Positions 34,501 through 45,542 are shown, counted from the first letter of the stretch. The stretch is 64,000 nucleotides of DNA from Perognathus longimembris pacificus (GCF_023159225.1 NC_063188.1:37376021-37440020); one strand, 5' to 3'. Translations and numbers: made by a program. The notes: generated from the letters alone by a model not told the origin.

Positions 34501-34605
34501 ATGGGAGAGAGGAGAGAGAGACACAGAGAGAGACAGAGAGACAGAGAGAGACAGAGACAGAGAGACACAGAGAGAAACAGAGAGAGACAGAGAGACAGAG
34601 AGAGA
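34501..34605. repeat. Purine-rich GAGAC/GA microsatellite
   Basis: Irregular GAGAGACAGAGA units forming the tail of the SINE that carries the assembly gap. Units are too short and irregular for a CRISPR array. Confidence 0.9.
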
Positions 34606-34894
34606 TCATAAGTAAAAGAGCCATTGAACAGTAAAGGATTCAAAAGAAATGGTAGCAATGCCTACTGATCTGGTCACACTCAAGGAAGTCTGGGATAGGC
34701 ACACAGAAGAATGACATAGAACCATGAGACTATCAGGTGGTCAGACTTACTTTTCAACACAAGTGAGAGCTATTCTTGGTCATGGAGTAGAAATAACCAT
34801 TGCTGAGGTTTTGATACACACACTTTGTTTTTGCTGTGTACAAACACATTGTACAAACATAGTTATTTTGATAAAATAGGCTGATACCAGATAT

Positions 34895-35770
34895 GCAGTT
34901 TGGCAAACTGTGTTTTATTGTTATTTTACAATGTACATGCATGGGTGAAAATTCTGTACTAAAAGAGCACTGTACTTGAGTCAAAAGGCTGCTGGTAAGG
35001 ACAGTGACACCTAATGCAAAGTATCAGCTTAAGGTTAAAGCACTGGGCCTGGCACTTATTTACCAGGAAAAGCAGGGTGTGCAAAGTTCTCATGAGAGAA
35101 GTCAGAATCTAAAGCCAAGGCCGTTAAAGGTAGGGGATATCGTGTAAACCTCTTTGGCCCCTTCCTCCACCCCTCACTCCCCTGACACCCCGCTGGCCCC
35201 TTGGGGAGAATGCATCTTGTGCATCTCTTTGCATCCAGTGACACCCTCCCATTTTCTGTTTTTTCCTTAGCTCTTCCTGAGCCCTGGACATATCTGCACA
35301 CTCTCTCATCTCCTCACTGCTCAGATGCCTGTCCTGTAAGTCCTCCCGAGAGTCCTTGGGGGAGTCATCCGTCCCGCGATCCGTTTTTCTCTTGGCTTTC
35401 CGGGGCACATAATCTTCAGCCGGACGCTTTTCGGCGGGGCGCGCCTCGCTGGCTGCCTTGGCCTGGGGCTCTGCCTTGCCCTCACCTGGCAGCTTGCCCT
35501 CACCTGGTGGCTGGTCCTCATCTTCCGACGACTTTCCCTGCTTTCCTGACTTGTCCTCATCCTGGGGGTGCCCCCCCTCCTCTGCCTCTCCCTTGCCCTC
35601 CTGCTGGCCCTGGCTTGCTGGCTTCCCCTCTGCTTCAGGGTTCTCTTCCTCCTCCGACTTCCCTTCAGCTTCAGCTTCTACTTCATCTTCAGACTTTCCC
35701 GCCTGGTCCAGCTTCCCCTCCTTTTCGCTGGGAAGTTTCTCCATGTCGCGATCGCCCCTCCTTTCCTGGC
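34895..35770 (-). other. TCEAL3: TCEAL3 last exon (coding plus 3' UTR)
   Basis: The acceptor CCCTATCCTCCAG ends at 35771; the exon holds 26 nt of leader, the full frame and a short 3' UTR. AATAAA at 34914-34919 (minus strand, AACAATAAAACAC) predicts cleavage near 34890-34900, giving a 3' UTR of about 220 nt. The 3' UTR segment at 35000-35060 resembles DNA downstream of the TCEAL4-like pseudogene at about 49940-49980 (both contain GGTTAAAGCAC...GCCTGGCA on the plus strand), which supports shared ancestry of the two genes including their untranslated parts. Confidence 0.65.
35124..35744 (-). CDS. TCEAL3: TCEAL3, transcription elongation factor A-like 3 (TCEAL3/5/6 subgroup)
   Basis: A 206-aa acidic nuclear protein. 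Residues 1-100 are repeats rich in Glu, Gly and Lys (EGK/EGE units such as KSEEEENPEAEGKPASQ). Residues about 103-206 are the conserved BEX/TCEAL block: AEKRPAEDYVPRKAKRKTDR with a basic nuclear-localisation-like stretch, then HLSSEEM, RAQEELRKKQKMGG, HWMQRD, an RG-rich run (RGVRGVRGGGRGQRG) and the terminus LHDIPYL. The start ATG directly follows a 26-nt exonic leader after an acceptor at 35771-35772. Human TCEAL3 is about 200 aa. TCEAL3, 5 and 6 are near-identical paralogues; I chose TCEAL3 because it lies between TCEAL1 and a TCEAL4-like remnant on the same strand, which is the human order as I recall it. The reading frame is intact. Confidence 0.9.
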   Translation of the reverse strand: MEKLPSEKEGKLDQAGKSEDEVEAEAEGKSEEEENPEAEGKPASQGQQEGKGEAEEGGHPQDEDKSGKQGKSSEDEDQPPGEGKLPGEGKAEPQAKAASEARPAEKRPAEDYVPRKAKRKTDRGTDDSPKDSREDLQDRHLSSEEMRECADMSRAQEELRKKQKMGGCHWMQRDAQDAFSPRGQRGVRGVRGGGRGQRGLHDIPYL

Positions 35771-36099
35771 CTGGAGGATAGGGGTGAGGGAAGAGGAGAC
35801 ATGAAGAGTGAGGGCTCCTTCGGGGTGGAAAAGGGGTTCAGATAATCTGTGTATCTCGCCCTTATGGGGATCCTCAGGTGCCCTCCTACTGGCCCCCGAC
35901 CCACATCCCCCCCCCCCAAGAGCCAAGCATTCCCAGACTACTGGCCCTGCTGCCCTCTCCTGGCTCCCTCAGTAGAACTGGGTGTGTGCAGTACAGGTGG
36001 GGGTCGGGACAAACAGCGGGACCCCACATGCTGCCCTGCCAGGCCCTCCGCACTCTCATCCCTGCAGAGTCCCTGCCCACGCCGCCACCTTCCACTGAC

Positions 36100-36171
36100 C
36101 TGCAGAGATCAGGACAGGTTGTGCCTCCTTTTCAGGCCTGGCACAGCGCTGGGAACAGCAGACGCGCAGAC
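36100..36171 (-). other. Candidate TCEAL3 5' UTR exon 2
   Basis: A 72-nt segment is bounded on the minus strand by a good acceptor (CTGTCTGTCTGTCCGCAG, ending at 36172) and a good donor (CTCTGCAG|GTCAGTGG at 36099-36094). A short non-coding second exon is typical of the family. Inferred from splice signals only. Confidence 0.55.
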
Positions 36172-36743
36172 CTGCGGACAGACAGACAGAACAGTTGAAC
36201 CGGGTCCCTCTCCTGAACCCGGACCCTCCTCCCCAATCTTTTTCTCTGCTCCCCTCCATCCACCCTCAGCCCCCACCCGCTCACCCCAGCCGCCATTTCT
36301 TCTCAGTTCCCGGGCACCACACCAGGATGCTTTCCAAACTACCTCTGGATCTGTGTCCCCCTCCCTCCCCAGAGGCCACGTGCCCCGCCCCCACCGCCTG
36401 TGGGTTCGGATCAATTTGTCTTCGCGGGCGCAGAGTGTGAGGAGAAGGGGGTTGTTTCCAGAAGGCGTCTGCGTTTCCACAGTCGCACTGCGGGACGCCC
36501 CCCCCCCTCCATTGCTTACTCTAAAATGGATGGAGGGCTGGGGGGTGGACCAGGCAGCCGATCCTCAGCGGGGTTCTCCTCCCCTCCCGGTCACCCCCTC
36601 CCCAGCTGCGCTGCCCGCTCAGTGCCCCTCTCCTCACCAGTCTGGCTGATTCCTTCCCCACCCTGCAGTTGCTCCTGGATCCAGCTGCCATCCACCTCCA
36701 CCCTTGACCTGGGTCAGCTGGCAGCGTCAGCCTCCACACTAAC

Positions 36744-36895
36744 CTGAGGGGACCCAGGACAGGCCTGCGTCTCCTCGGGCTCGCAGAAGCCCGCTCGCCG
36801 CTTGCCCGCAGCTCAGGCTGCTCAGTGAGCTGGTTGCGCGCGGGCGCCAGGACTGGACAGTAGGGCGGGCGGGCGCGGGGGCTGGTGCCCACGTC
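36744..36895 (-). other. Candidate TCEAL3 exon 1 within the CpG-rich promoter
   Basis: The minus strand reads through GC-rich DNA and ends in CCCCTCAG|GTTAGTG, a strong donor at 36743-36738. The presumed start lies just downstream of the E-box/CRE element at 36901-36945. The exact transcription start is not visible. Confidence 0.5.
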
Positions 36896-36900
36896 GGCGC

Positions 36901-36945
36901 CTGGCCGGTCACGTGAGTGTCGCGTCACCCTCGATCGCCTCCCCC
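36901..36945 (-). promoter_or_regulatory. TCEAL3 promoter element: E-box CACGTG plus CGTCAC
   Basis: GGTCACGTGAG (E-box 36910-36915) is followed by CGTCAC at 36923-36928 and CGATCGCCTCCCCC. It aligns without effort to the TCEAL1 element at 5349-5392 (E-box to CGTCAC start-to-start 13 versus 15 bp). It lies about 1.17 kb upstream of the TCEAL3 start codon at the edge of a CpG-rich block. Confidence 0.65.
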
Positions 36946-37012
36946 TAAGACTCCTGACCCATCTCAACCCCATCCCCAAAGGATCGAGAAGACACAAGCT
37001 ATAGGATCTGTG

Positions 37013-37121
<109 letters not shown>

Positions 37122-37276
37122 AAAGCTAAGTGCTACAGAGGAGAGGGGCTTACTGACCCCAGGTGCTTTACCTGGCATGGCTCACAGAAACCTTGTAACA
37201 CTCTTAGGTGCCCATTACAGGTGTGACAGCCGATCAAAGAGGGTACTTGACTTTCCCAAATCGCACAGCCAACTTT
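37122..37276 (+). mobile_element. MIR element
   Basis: GTGCTTTACCTGGCATGGCT, CCTTGTAACACTCTTAGGTG and CCAAATCGCACAGCC follow the MIR order. Confidence 0.6.
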
Positions 37277-37289
37277 TAAAAACAACTCT

Positions 37290-37402
37290 AGGCATAGTGG
37301 TTCAGACCTGTAATCCCAGCAATTTGGGAGTTCAGGCAGAAGAATGGGGAGTTCAAGTTCACCCTGGGTCTTTGAGCAAGATCCCGTCTGAAAACAAAAA
37401 CC
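37290..37402 (+). mobile_element. B1 monomer
   Basis: Forward B1/proto-B1: GTGGTTCAGACCTGTAATCC...TTTGAGCAAGATCCCGTCTG with A-rich tail. Confidence 0.7.
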
Positions 37403-37599
37403 CCAAACAAAGCAAACTCAGTTCAGCCTTACTGCAGACCTTGGTAGGAGTGCCTATCAGGAAGGGGAGCTGCTTACCTGAAAGGTAAGATTCTACAGGG
37501 TTATATTCTGCACCTTCTCAGTACCTAAGTTCTGATCCTCGGGATAATATCATTCATGACTCCTCACATTGTATCCCCAGGGTATTCGTTCCCCAAATC

Positions 37600-38400
37600 T
37601 CAGACCCCTTTTGTTTTCCCACCAGTAATAACAGGAGAGTGTTCTCTATTTTTTCCAACATAATATACAACATACTTTTAAATTATCATTAACATGATAA
37701 GTTGGGAGGTGATACTTAAATGATGTTCTGTTTTGTTTTCTGCATAAGGACAATTTATCTTATTTTGTGAATTGACCGTCTTTTCCACATTTTTCTAGTG
37801 GGCGTTTTAAGTGTTCGTCATAGGTTGACTTTATTAGGCCTTTATCTACTTAGCATATGTTATAAATAGTTTCTTGCAGTTTTGGCAGGTTTCCTTTTTT
37901 ACTTTATGATAGTTTTCTGTCATATATTAAAAATGTCAAATTTATCACGCTTTTTTCTGCCTCTAGATTCTGATTCATAGTAAAGACACCCTTTCCTACT
38001 TGTGGCCAAATATTTCACCTGTATTTTCTTCTAGTGTTCATTGGTTTGACTTGTTTACATTTCAAGTTTATACTTGTGTATGATGTGAAGTATGGATCTC
38101 AATGTAAGAAGCTAGACATTTTTCTCCCTCAATTGGTTTCTCCTTGCTCAAGTATTATTTGTTAAAGAGCCCATCTTTGCCTCAGTGATTTGAGATTCTA
38201 CCTTTATTACATACTAACTTTCAAGATGTACTTGGAAAACTTTTTGGGCGTCCCATTCTTTTCCATTGGTGTGTTTACTCTCCACATACTAGTTTAAATT
38301 ATAGAGGATATAATAGGTTCATATATTTGATACTGTTAGTATTCCTAATATGCTTCCCAGGCAGGAGAAACTATTATAGGAACAGCCAAAGCAAACAAAA
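37600..38400 (-). mobile_element. Ancient L1 ORF2 fragment
   Basis: Antisense ORF2 remnant: AGTATTATTTGTTAAAGAGC and TTCTTTTCCATTGGTGTGTT correspond to the usual 'CCAGCACCATTTRTTGAAGA' and 'TTCCATTGGTCT' antisense landmarks. No open frame. Confidence 0.6.
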
Positions 38401-38591
38401 TCTCTGGAGTAAGATTCTAGCATCCTAGGTCTCAAATTATTCCAACAAAACAATTGCTTAGGTGCAGTATCCACACAAAGATATTGAGAAGCACAAGAAA
38501 GAAAGACAGTATGAGTAAAGAGTAGTAGATAACAGGAAGCACAAACAGATCTGTGAGCTTTAAATGATTTGAATTACTGATACAGACTTTC

Positions 38592-38776
38592 TTTTTGCCA
38601 GTCCTGGGGCTTGAACTCTGCCTGGGCAATGTCCCTGAGCTTCTTTTGCTCAAGGCTAGCACTTGAACCATCGCTCCACTTCCAGCTTTTCTGTTTATGT
38701 GGTACTGAGGAATGGAACCCAGGGCTTTGTGCATGCTAGGCAAGCACTCTATGGCTAAGCCACATTCCCAGTCCTT
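38592..38776 (-). mobile_element. IDL-Geo SINE
   Basis: Reverse dimer with a deleted A-box region; target duplication ATACAGACTTTC at 38580-38591 and 38777-38788. Confidence 0.9.
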
Positions 38777-38799
38777 ATACAGACTTTCAAACCATTATG

Positions 38800-39250
38800 A
38801 TTAATGTACTCAGGTAAATAAAATTTAATCTTGAAGATTCCAATGGGGAAATAGAAGCATGAAAAAAATAATCAAATGGAAATTGTCTTGTTAAGTGAAC
38901 TAGAAAGTAATTTAGCTAAACAGAGGGCTTTGATTAGAGACAAAGCTGAAAAGAGAATTAAAGGAAGGACTAGGAATTATGCTCAGAAGAAAGTTTAAGT
39001 CTCCACAAGGTGTATAAAAGATGAAATATACATTTATATGGGAGTATGTAAGGTATAATAGAAAAAGTGACAAGTTCTAGCATGTTCATTTGGACAATAA
39101 ATGCAATTGTTCAGAAGCAATCTCTGAAAATGTAATGACTGAAGATATTTTATAACTGATGAAAGACACTGATGCATAGATTAAAAAAATCCCAACAAAT
39201 GACAAACAGAATCCATAAAAACAAATGTACACCAATATGAATAATACATC
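38800..39250 (+). mobile_element. Possible ancient L1/HAL1 ORF1 fragment
   Basis: A-rich plus-strand DNA with ORF1-like phrases (GAACTAGAAAGTAATTTAGC, CAAACAGAATCCATAAAAAC). Assignment is by general resemblance. Confidence 0.4.
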
Positions 39251-39353
39251 AGTCTTCTCTTACCCATAGTTTCACATTTTGTAATTTCAGTTACTTGTGG
39301 AAAACTATAGTTCAAAAATATTGAAAGGGAAAATTCCAGGAATAATTCATGTT

Positions 39354-39591
39354 TGTGCTGGGCACTGTCCGCTCACATCTGTAATCCTGGTTATTCAGAA
39401 GACTAAGATCTGAGGATTGTGGTTTGAAGCTAGTCTGGGCAAGAGAGTCCATGAGACTTTTACTTCCACTTAACCACCCAGACATCCAGAAGTAGTGTAG
39501 TAGTAGTGTTCAAGTGGTAGAGCACTGGCTTTTTAGCACAAAAGCTCAGGGACAGTGCTCAGGCTCAGAGTTCAATCCCAAGGACCAGCAT

Positions 39592-39636
<45 letters not shown>
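39354..39636 (+). mobile_element. B1-Geo SINE with (CA)n tail
   Basis: Forward copy ending in AAGGACCAGCATAA then (AC)21 at 39594-39636. Confidence 0.87.
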
Positions 39637-39639
<3 letters not shown>

Positions 39640-40033
39640 CACTAACAGAAAATAAAGGCATTGTATTTATATTAATAATAAAATACTTCAAAACAGCACT
39701 TTAAGAAATAAGGATTGTTACTTCATGATATTTAAAATATTTATCGCATTCATTAACTTGATCTCAAAATAAACATTAGAAAAATTTCAAACCTACAAAT
39801 TAAAACAAGCTTTTAATTTCAGTGTTAGTACAACTTTGTCTTTAACTAGAGAGATTTTTTAAAAAAAATCAACAGGCATACAAATCAAATGAACAGAATA
39901 ATCTCACTAAGGGAACATATTGAAACACTGTACGCACTGTGCCTGTTCTTTTTTAATGAATGGAAATCATTTACCTAAAGTGACTAGATTCTTCCTCATA
40001 AAAGAAGTCTTATACATGTCAAACTGAAATAGC

Positions 40034-40266
40034 TCGGGGCTGGTAGCTAATGCCTATAATCCTAGCTACTTGGGAGCTTGATTGCCGAAGATCACAGCTC
40101 AAAGACAACCCTGGCAAATAAATCTAAGAGACCCTTATATCTAATTAGCACCCTAAAACTGGAAGTGGAGGTGTTGCTCAAGTGGTAGAATGTCAGCCTT
40201 GAGTGGAAACGTTGATCAAGAGTTAGTGGTCCTGAGTTCAAGTCCCAGTACTAGCACAAAAAACAT
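40034..40266 (+). mobile_element. B1-Geo SINE
   Basis: Forward copy; the Geo insert differs (GAGTGGAAACGTTGATCAAG). Confidence 0.85.
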
Positions 40267-40330
40267 GGAAATAATATGGGTCATCTCTGTCAAAGCAATT
40301 AGGAAAAATTTCAATAATAAATAGAATTAC

Positions 40331-40527
40331 AGCTGGGTGCTGGTGGCTAATGCATGTAATTCTAGCTACATATTAAGCTAAGATCTGAGGATTGTGGTTT
40401 GAAGCCGGACCAAGCAAGAAAGTCTATGAGACACTTTTCTCCAATTAACCACTGAAAAGCCTGAAGTGGAGCTGTGGCTCAAAGGGTAGAGCCTCAGCCT
40501 GAATCGAAAATCTAATCGACAGCAAGA
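40331..40527 (+). mobile_element. B1-Geo SINE, 3'-shortened
   Basis: Forward copy ending early in the Geo part (CTAATCGACAGCAAGAA), abutting the next copy. Confidence 0.82.
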
Positions 40528-40766
40528 AGCCAGGCACCAGTGACTCATGCCAGTAATTCTAGCTACTCAGGAGGCTGAGATCTGAGAATCGAGGTTCAAA
40601 GCCATCCCAGTCAAGAAAGTCTGTGAGTCTTTTATCTCCAAGTAACCACCAGAAAACCAGGAGTGGCTCTGTGGCTCAAAGTGGTAGAGCGCTAGCCTTG
40701 AGCTGAAGAGCTCAGAGACAGCTCTAGACCCAGAGTTGAAGCCCCATGACCAACCCCTGCTGCCCC
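40528..40766 (+). mobile_element. B1-Geo SINE
   Basis: Forward full copy in tandem with the preceding one; probably inserted at its tail. Confidence 0.87.
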
Positions 40767-41600
40767 AAAAGAACAAGAGGTCCTGAGTTTGTTACTAAAG
40801 TATTTTTAACTTTTAAGTAATAAATTTGCATTCCAATGGTAATTAGGAAATGTTTGAACTTAATGGTAATTGATACATAGCATATCAATTTGGGGAGAGG
40901 GAGTAAAACACTTGCTCATAGAGGGCTATTTTTAACATGAAATACGTATATAAGAAGTATATGTATATGTATATGTATATAAGAAGTACTGAAAAGTAAT
41001 GATTAGACAACTAGTTTCAGAATATGGAAGGAGACCAAAAATTAAACCAAATAAAATTAGAAACAAGGAGACATAAGAGCAGAAATTGATGAACTAGAAA
41101 ACACACATATAGAAATGGAAGGACAAAGAGTGAACAAATGCAGCAGTGATTCTCAGTAAATACTATGTTGAAAATGAACTATATACCTTTTGGGTGGGGA
41201 AATCAGGGAAAAATTGGGAGAGAAGAATGGAAAGTGTAAGGTTGTACCATTATCTGACTTATGGAATAGTAACCCTGCTGTACATCATCTTATAATAACA
41301 ATAGAAAAGAAGAAAAGAAAACAAACATACAATAACATGCACCAAAAAAACCCAAGAAGTTCCTTGTTTAGTAAATGCCAGTGAAATTAACAAATATACA
41401 GATTGTTCTAGGAAGCAAGAGAATATACAAATAATCTATGGCAGTTATGAAAACAGAGAGGATTGCCTTAAATTCTGAAGACTAAATTTATATTAGGAGA
41501 ACATTACGTCAACAGTTTCAAATTAAAAACATAAATTCTCAATAAAATAAATCATATAAAAGCTGAAACAAATAATTAGAATTCATTAGTGATTCATTCA

Positions 41601-41665
41601 CTTGGTCCTGGGGATTGAAACCAGGACCTCTCACATACTAGGCAAGTGCTCTAACATTGAGTTAG
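41601..41665 (-). mobile_element. ID-like SINE fragment
   Basis: Reverse: GGGGATTGAAACCAGGACCT...CTAGGCAAGTGCTCTAACAT. A (TTCC)n stretch (41669-41712) follows. Confidence 0.6.
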
Positions 41666-41763
41666 TCTTTTCCTTGCTTCCTTCCTTCCTTTCTTCCTTC
41701 CTTCCTCCTTGCCTCTCCTCTTTCAAGATCATCTTGCAAAGTTGCTCCAGGCCTTGAATTTTT

Positions 41764-41765
<2 letters not shown>

Positions 41766-41811
<46 letters not shown>

Positions 41812-42040
41812 GTCCTGAGGCTTGAACTCAGCAGGGCCTGGGAACTGTCCTTGAGATGTTTTGCTTATAAGGCTAGCACTTATGATAGATTTGAACCACA
41901 GTTCCATTCTGGATTTTTGGTGGTTACTTGGAGATAAGAGTCTCATGGGCTTTCCTTCTTGGGCTGGCTTCAAACCACAATCCTCAGAAGTCAGCTCCTG
42001 AGAAAATAGGATTACAAGAGTGACCCATTAATGCCCAGCA
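41766..42040 (-). mobile_element. B1-Geo SINE with (GT)n tail
   Basis: Reverse copy; (GT)21 at 41766-41808 joins directly to GCTGGTCCTGAGGCTTGAAC. Confidence 0.87.
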
Positions 42041-42440
42041 AGATTATACACTTTTAAAAAAAAGTACAAGACAAACCAGAAGATGATTAAATGGTCTGAT
42101 AAGATAAAGGAAGCATCAGAAACATTCTCAGATATGATAAAAAAAATTGATCACTGAAGAATTTAAAATAACTGTGATTAGTATGTTAAGGAAAATATAT
42201 ATCAGTAATGGAAATAGTAGACAACCTGAAAAAAAATAGGTAATGTAGCCAAAGAGATGAAAACCTAAAATGATTGAACAGGAAATGTTAAAAATCAAAA
42301 AAGCTGACATGAAAATGAGGAATGCCTTTCATGGGTTGATCATAGACAACCAAGGTCACAACCAAGGTCAGGGAGGGGAATAGAAAACAAGAGGATGTAG
42401 CAATAGAAATTTCTCAAAATGAAATGGAAGAATTAAAAAA

Positions 42441-42680
42441 ATGTCCAGGCTCTGATGGCTCACACTTGTAATTCTAGCTATTCAGCAGGCTTAGATCCGA
42501 GGATAGCAGTTCAAAACCAACCTGGATAGTGAAGTCTATGAAACCCTTATCTAATTAACCATCAGAAAAACAAAAGGGGTACTGTGGCTCAATGTGGTAG
42601 AGAACTAGTCTTGAGCAAAAAAAAAACCTCAGAGATATTACCCAGTCACTGAGTTCAATCCCCACAACCAAAAAATACAT
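42441..42680 (+). mobile_element. B1-Geo SINE
   Basis: Forward full copy, moderately diverged. Confidence 0.85.
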
Positions 42681-43375
42681 AAAAACAGAACAGAACATCC
42701 AAGTACTGTGAAACAATTTCAAAAACAATTAAAATGTTCTTAATTGGAAAGCCAGAAAAAGAAGAGAGAACAGAGCAACTGAGATACTTGAAATAATAAT
42801 GGCTGAAAACTTTCTATAATAAGCGATACCAAATCACATATCTAGAAGGAAGCAGAATAAATACCAAAAACTATACATAGGTATTGAAACCATATAAAAT
42901 CAAAGATAAAAGTCATGAAAGAAAATAAGGGAGAAAACAGTTTTTCTTCTGAGAAACAAGAATAAGAATTGCAGCAGAATTCTCAATAGAAACTATGTAA
43001 ACAAGAGGGAATGAAGTGAACTACTTAAAATTTTGAAATAAAGTAATTATCAGCCTAAAATTTTATATTTGATCATTTTATATTTGATAGTGAGGAAAAA
43101 TATGTCCCCAAACAAAAATTTGGCACACAAGCACACAAATCATGCAGACTGCTCCCTTTTTAAACCTAATCCAGCATGCCTGGCCCTCTGCTCAGATTGG
43201 CTGGGTTGAGGTTCACAATTGGCACAAATATGTTGCTTAATTAACAGGCTACAACTAAAATTAAAGGAGCTTCTAAAATGTTTTAATTAAAGGGCAGCAG
43301 AAAAGGATGTAACTAAAATGTAATTAACAAGAGCCAAGCCATCTGGATAAAGCAGAAACTTTTCAGAAAAACAAT

Positions 43376-43672
43376 TCTGTCTCTGTCTCTTTCTCTCTCT
43401 CTCTCTACCCTCCTCCTCCCCCTCCCCCTCTCCTCCTTCTCTGCCCCCTCTCTGTGTTTTCGGATCCTAGAGCTTGAACTCAGGGCTTGGGTGATGTTTC
43501 TGAGCTTTTTGCTCAAGGCTAGGGTTCTACCACTTGATCCACAGCTCCAGTTCTATTTCTTTTGTGGTTAATTGTAGACAAGAATATCATGGACTTTCCT
43601 GACTGAAACTGGCTTTGAATGGCAATTCTCAAATCTCAACCTTCTGAGTAACAAGAATTACAGATGTGATTT
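43376..43672 (-). mobile_element. B1-Geo SINE with pyrimidine-rich tail
   Basis: Reverse copy; its 3' end is a CT/CCTC-rich tract at 43378-43455. An IDL-Geo is inserted at its head. Confidence 0.82.
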
Positions 43673-43882
43673 CATTTTATTTATTTATTGCCAGTCCTGG
43701 GGCTTGGACTCAGTCAGGGCCTGAGCACTGTCCATGGCTTCTTTTTGCTGAATGCTAGCACTCTGCTACTTGAGCCACAGCGCCACTTCTGGCCTTTTCT
43801 ATATATGCGGTGCTGAGGAATCAAACCTAGGGCTTCATGTATACAAGGCAAGCACTCTTGCCACTAGGCTATATTCCCAGCC
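43673..43882 (-). mobile_element. IDL-Geo SINE nested in a B1-Geo SINE
   Basis: Reverse dimer; target duplication CAGATGTGATTT at 43661-43672 and 43883-43894. Confidence 0.9.
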
Positions 43883-43933
43883 CAGATGTGATTTTTAAAA
43901 TAATCCTTTAAAGAAATAAGATTGGGAGCTGGA

Positions 43934-44660
43934 CAATTTGTCATAGCGAGAATCTGGAACCAACCCAGATGCCCCTCAGTAGACGAATGGATCAGGAAAA
44001 TGTGGTACATATACACAATGGAATTTTATACCTCTATCAGAAAGAATGACATTGTCCCATTTGTAAGGAAATGGAAGGACTTGGAAAAAATTATACTAAG
44101 TGAAGTGAGCCAGACCCAAAGAAACATGGACACTATGGTCTCCCTTATTGGGAATAATTAGTACAGGTTTAGGCAGTCATAGCAGAGCATCACAAGGCCC
44201 AATAGCTATACCCTTATGAACACATAGGATGATGCTAAGTGAAATGAACTCCATGTTATGGAGACAATTGTTATATCACAGTTGTAACTACTTTCAATGT
44301 CCCATGTGTATCTGTAGCTTCTATTACTGATGATGTTCTTGTATCACCTTCCTGTGGTTGTACCTACACTATCTCTGTAATCTTATCTGAGTATATTGGA
44401 AACCGTGTATACTGGTATTGGAACTAGGAAATTGAAAGGGAATACCAAAATTGAGAGACACAGGGTAAAAAAAGACAAACAACTACAAAAGCAATATTTG
44501 CAAAACTGTTTGGTGTAAGTGAACTGAACACCTCAGTGGGGGAAAGGGTAAGGGGGGGGCATGAGGGACAAGGTAACAAACAGTACAAGAAATGTATCCA
44601 AAGCCTAACGTATGAAACTGTAACCTCTCTGTACATCAGTTTGATAAAAAAATTAGAAAA
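43934..44660 (+). mobile_element. 5'-truncated L1 (ORF2 C-terminus plus 3' UTR) with target duplication
   Basis: Plus-strand copy of the same lineage as the intact L1: codons [19 protein letters not shown]...SLIGNN to 44161, then the 3' UTR with its G-rich tract at about 44535-44560 and an A-rich end. AAGATTGGGAGCTGG occurs at both ends (43919-43933 and about 44663-44677). The right copy is the first bases of an IDL-Geo SINE, so the L1 landed in the head of that SINE. Confidence 0.85.
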
Positions 44661-44666
44661 AAAAAG

Positions 44667-44880
44667 ATTGGGAGCTGGGAATATGACCATGTGGTAAAGT
44701 GCTTGCTTCTCATACATGAAGCCCTGGGTTCGATTCCTCAGCACCACATGTATAGAAAAATCCAGAAGTGGCGCTGGGGCTCAAGTGGTAGAGTGCTAGC
44801 CTTGGGCAAAAAGAAGCCAGGGACAGTGCTCAGGCCCTGAGTTCAAGCCCCAGGACTCAGAAAAAAGAAAGAAAGAAGAA
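44667..44880 (+). mobile_element. IDL-Geo SINE with an L1 in its head
   Basis: Forward dimer; its first bases (GGGAGCTGG) are part of the duplication made by the truncated L1 at 43934-44660. The tail reads AAAAAAGAAAGAAAGAAG. Confidence 0.88.
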
Positions 44881-45045
44881 TATACTGAGTGATTGTAGCA
44901 TATTGTAAGTTATATTATAGAGTGCTATACAGTATAGATAAGGGAAATGCATAACAAATACTTTATTAAGACATCTATATGTCTCAGAATTTACATCATG
45001 GAAATTAAGCAAAAGGATGTTATTTGAAAGTAGGTTTATATTAGT

Positions 45046-45128
45046 TAAACAGGAGATGTAACTCAATGGTAGAGTACTTTCCTGGCATGTATAAAGCCCT
45101 AGGGTTGATCTTTAGTACAACAAAAATG
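45046..45128 (+). mobile_element. ID-like SINE monomer
   Basis: Forward: GATGTAACTCAATGGTAGAG...AAAGCCCTAGGGTTGATC. Confidence 0.65.
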
Positions 45129-45312
45129 TACATTGTGAACCCCAGACTGAACATTACATATAGTAGTCAATACCACTGTGTGTAAAGTACCTATATAATA
45201 TCAGAAAATGCACATTTCAGAGCATTAAAAGTTATTAGGGATAAAATGTGCCCTATAAACCAATACGGAGGTCAATTCTCCAATAATGCATAATAATTTT
45301 ACCCATTCATAC

Positions 45313-45542
45313 TTTTTTTGTTGACTGGGGCCTTGAACTCAGGCCTGGATACTGCCTCTTAGCTCTTTTTGCTAAAGGCTAGCACTCTACCTTTTTCATC
45401 CAGAGCACCACTTCCAGTTTTCTGATCCTTAATTGGAGATTAGTCTTACAGACTTTCTTGCCCCGGCTAGCTTTGAACTGCTATCCTCAGCTCTCAGCCT
45501 ATTGAGTATCTAGGATTATAGGTGTGATCCACCAGCTCCTGG
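45313..45542 (-). mobile_element. B1-Geo SINE
   Basis: Reverse copy; target duplication CCATTCATACT at 45302-45312 and 45543-45553. Confidence 0.88.

Larger units (their letters stand above)
33766..34605 (+). mobile_element. B1-Geo SINE interrupted by an assembly gap
   Basis: Head and start of Geo to 33916 (…AGAAGTGCGCTATGGC), 500 N, then TCAAAGTAGTAGAGCACTAG onward. Joining the two sides gives an uninterrupted Geo module. The 3' tail is a purine repeat to 34605. Confidence 0.85.
36150..36960. promoter_or_regulatory. CpG-rich promoter block of TCEAL3
   Basis: GC-rich DNA with many CpG dinucleotides, densest at 36740-36945 (runs such as GGGCGGGCGGGCGCGGGG), contrasting with the AT-rich surroundings. 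It covers the candidate exon 1 and the E-box/CRE element. On the far side a compound CT/GT microsatellite begins at 37017. Confidence 0.6.

Noticed and set aside
34501..34605. Regular short repeats resembling an array
   Set aside because: Units of 4-8 bp without spacers: a purine microsatellite, not CRISPR, and the genome is mammalian.
33884..34615. Open frames of 170-240 codons across the gap
   Set aside because: They consist of N translated as unknown residues.
35124..35744. Naming the gene TCEAL5 or TCEAL6
   Set aside because: Sequence alone does not exclude them, but neighbours and order favour TCEAL3.
35201..35845. Plus-strand 214-codon Pro/Leu-rich frame over TCEAL3
   Set aside because: Antisense of the GC-rich TCEAL3 coding exon; no family resemblance.
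35849..36997. Overlapping frames up to 266 codons around the TCEAL3 5' exons
   Set aside because: High GC with few stops; splice signals fit non-coding exons, and no domain is visible.
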